From NCBI GenBank assembly GCA_025765595.1, contig JAIVFH010000187.1, positions 1 through 54,401 on the forward strand: 54,401 nt of DNA. The letters run 5' to 3'. Both the position numbers and the translations under genes were made by a program. The notes under the pieces were generated by a model, which did not search any database, had not been told where the DNA came from, and saw only the letters and a program-made list of their open reading frames with translations. This document shows, in pieces, positions 52,338 to 54,401 of this stretch (position 1 is its first letter; every line of letters begins with the position of its first letter). Source of the DNA: Obelidium mucronatum. Its lineage: Eukaryota; Chytridiomycota; Chytridiomycetes; Chytridiales; Chytriomycetaceae.

Positions 52338-54401
52338 CTATATTTCTACTACTGTACTATCTATAACAAAAAAAAAAGAAACATGATAGGTGGGTGCTTT
52401 CCCCCCCCGCTTGTTCACATATACAAAACACTGTAACTGACGACCAGCACAGAAATTATTTTGGGAATGCATGTTTTCTTGGAGTTTGACTTGAGTAAAA
52501 TTGGCATTATTGGTAGCTGATGGTGGTAGCGCGTTATTCGTGGAGCCTGGATTGTTGGATGCTGGCGCAACATATTGGGCAGCGGTGGAAGGACTACCCG
52601 CCCCACCAGCGGGGGCGTTAGAGGTAGCGGAGGGATTATACGCGACAGATACAGGTGTGTTTGATGCCGCCGGTGCAACGTATGGATTGACTTGTCCGGG
52701 AGCGGATCCAGGAGCATTCGAAGCGGGAGGTGCAGCATACGGATTTGCTGCAATTCCACTACTAGACGGACTGGGAGCGTTGGGGGCAGGAGCGGCATAA
52801 GGAGCAGATCCAGCAGCGGGCGCATTGGATGCAGGAGCAATGTAAGCACCAGAGGGTTGAACTGCTCCTGGAGCGTATGTAGGTGGAAGTAATGAAGATG
52901 CTGGCGCTGTTTGTGCTGCTCCTGTCGGTGAAGAGGTTGATGTAGCGGTTTTAGCAGATGTCATGGAGCAGCTTGAAGAAGTCGCTTGAGATGCTTGAGA
53001 AGCAGGCAAAGTTTGACCAGCTGTACCAGTGCAAGTTGTTGTAGGCTTGGTACCTGTGCAGGTGGTGCTTGTCACTGTAGCGGAACCCGTGCAGGTTGTT
53101 TGACTAGCAGCACTGGTGCAAGTCGAACCCACTGGCAGTCACCGAAGATGTCGAAGTAGCAGCGGCATTGATGGGAGTCGCTCCGTTAAAGAAGGTGAAA
53201 GAGTTATCTCTCCTTTTGCGACCGACTCCAATTTCAGTAACGTTCACCGACACAGAACCCAATACTTCAGTTCCCAGTATTAATCGTAATGAGTAGATTG
53301 GTCTTGTTGCTGTTCAGGAACAAGGCATACCACTGACTCTGGATAAACTGCGGAAGAATGTAGGAGAATTGAACACCATTCGGAATAGTGGCCGCTTGAA
53401 TTGTGAAGGATGATTCATTGTTATAGGTATGAGTAATCGGCACACCATTGAACTAATTATGAGACGTAAATTTCAGTTATCAAATCCTTAATCTCTGTGA
53501 TTGAACTAACCAAATATCCAGGAGACGTGAATCCAACAACGATTCCATTCAGCTGAACATTCGAACTTGTTGGCAAAGGCACACCATTGAACGCAAGCGG
53601 TGCTCCTGGAGTCAGGACTGCAGTGATTTGAACCAAAGATGTGTTCAATGCAACATCGTTTGAAGAACCAAACGACGTCGGGAGAGGTACACAGATGCAT
53701 TAAATTTACCAGTGAACGGAGTGGAAACCGTATTGTTTGGAATAATGGTTTTCGCAATGGTGTCTACATCAGAGGGTGGTGCGTTGACTGGGCACGGATT
53801 TGAGACGCTGGATGGGAATCGAGGATCGCACGTAGAGTAGATACTGCGAAGTCGTTGTTGTTGTGGCGGCGAGAGTGAGAGTTTCCGCTGACAGTGGTCG
53901 AAGTGACACTGGTTCCCGACACAGTCCACAGTTTCACCAACTGTTTGAGTAGTGGAGGCTGAAATAGCAGTAGAGGATCCAGTCGCAGTTGTCGTCGCTG
54001 GTGGAGTGGTTACGGCAGTGGTGGTAGCAGAAGCGGCAGTAATGGTTCCAGCTGGTTGGAGTTGATGGGGTGTAACGGCAGTGGTGGTAGCAGAAGCAAC
54101 GGTGGTTCCAGCTGGCGTTGGAGTAGTGGCAACAGCAGTCGTAGTAGCAGAAGTGACGGTGGTGGTTTCAACTGGAGTTGGGGCCGGTGGAGTGGTAACG
54201 GCAGTGGTGGTAGCAGAAGCGACGGTGGTGGTTCCAGCTGGCGTTGGAGTAGTGGCAACAGCAGTGTGTAGCAGAGTGACAGAAAGTGACGACGGTGGTG
54301 GTTTCAGTGGAGTTGGGTTGTGGTGGAGTGGTAACGGCAGTGGTGGTAGCAGAAGCGACGGTGGTGGTTTCAACTGGAGTTGGAGTTGATGGTGGAGTGG
54401 T
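52338..54401 (-). CDS. Mucin-like extracellular protein, 5' end beyond the window (partial)
   Basis: Read from the right edge: Thr/Ala/Pro repeats (TTVASATTTAVTTPPAPTPV and variants), then a Cys-containing segment (ETVDCVGNQCHFDHCQ), FPSSVSNPCPVNAPPSDVDT and a hydrophobic beta-type domain (LVQITAVLTPGAPLAFNGVP, WYALFLNSNKTNLL, GSVSVNVTEIGVGRKRRDN). Next comes a Cys/Thr repeat region (TTCTGSATVTSTTCTGTKPT) and a long Ala/Pro/Ser tail with repeated YAAPASNAP-type units. Composition and Cys pattern fit a heavily O-glycosylated surface or secreted protein; no enzyme domain is recognised. The frame changes near 53690 and near 53130, the first perhaps through an intron (gtaaat), the second probably an indel. 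The last residues (to 52338) are uncertain. Confidence 0.6.
54000..54401 (-). repeat. Coding tandem repeats of about 60-66 bp (Thr/Ala/Pro-rich)
   Basis: Degenerate direct repeats whose plus-strand core is agtggtggtagcagaagc followed by gacggtggtggtt. At least six copies run off the right edge. On the minus strand they code for Thr-Val-Ala-Ser-Ala-Thr-Thr-Thr-Ala-Val blocks joined by Pro-rich linkers. Copies differ by small in-frame and out-of-frame length changes. Confidence 0.85.

Overview
The window is nuclear DNA of a fungus, most likely a zoosporic (chytrid-type) one. Evidence seen: spliced genes with mostly 40-110 nt introns, bounded by GT/AG and often with a CTAAC/CTAAT-like branch site; fungal-type families (ERT1/AcuK-type Zn2Cys6 regulator, GUP1 MBOAT, HET domain); and animal-like families (TRAF7-like RING/TRAF/WD40, claudin-like 4-TM proteins, an MFS of SLC46-like appearance). 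The phylum call is inference. No tRNA, rRNA or CRISPR array was recognised. Exon coordinates were read by eye, and for nearly all spliced genes the exon lengths add up to a multiple of three.

Layout. 1-3.4 kb: MFS transporter (cut by the left edge), DUF4286-like protein, cytochrome b5-like MAPR protein, MYND finger protein. 4.0-6.5 kb: the spliceosome genes BUD31 and PRP18, head to head with 64 bp between start codons. 6.8-9.6 kb: a divergent pair of paralogous P-loop GTPases. 9.6-15.6 kb: RRP6 (nuclear exosome nuclease) and an ERT1-like regulator 50 bp upstream. 16.5-21 kb: PPIL3 cyclophilin, an unknown protein with an NTF2-like-looking C-terminus, an extended SDR. 21.1-24.4 kb: a tandem pair of EF-hand multi-pass membrane proteins. 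25.2-30.5 kb: TRAF7-like protein, HNH and GRF-finger genes overlapping antisense, two claudin-like 4-TM genes. 30.8-33.3 kb: acyl-CoA dehydrogenase and a decayed M3 peptidase. 33.4-40.0 kb: a large secreted protein built from repeated bulb-type lectin modules. 40.1-41.5 kb: PGK fragment and other relics. 41.6-52.3 kb: ITPase, a convergent pair of multi-pass membrane paralogs, GUP1 and WEE1 head to head, and a HET-domain protein with an acylation-type N-terminus. 52.3-54.4 kb: a Thr/Ala-rich mucin-like extracellular protein cut by the right edge.

The most unusual signal is a family of short GC-rich palindromes (core GCC-NNN-GGC) found at five places: inside introns of BUD31, RRP6, the 17.5-kb gene and WEE1, and just downstream of PRP18. 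At all five the palindrome loop has the same polarity relative to transcription. In RRP6 it has grown into about 25 copies of a 65-bp unit with an 845-bp higher-order duplication, inflating one intron to 1.77 kb. A second theme is local duplication in every geometry (divergent GTPases, tandem EF-hand and 4-TM genes, convergent membrane paralogs, intragenic lectin modules). A third is single-base frame breaks at short homopolymers in several otherwise good genes, which look like assembly errors, next to genuinely decayed genes (M3 peptidase, PGK fragment).
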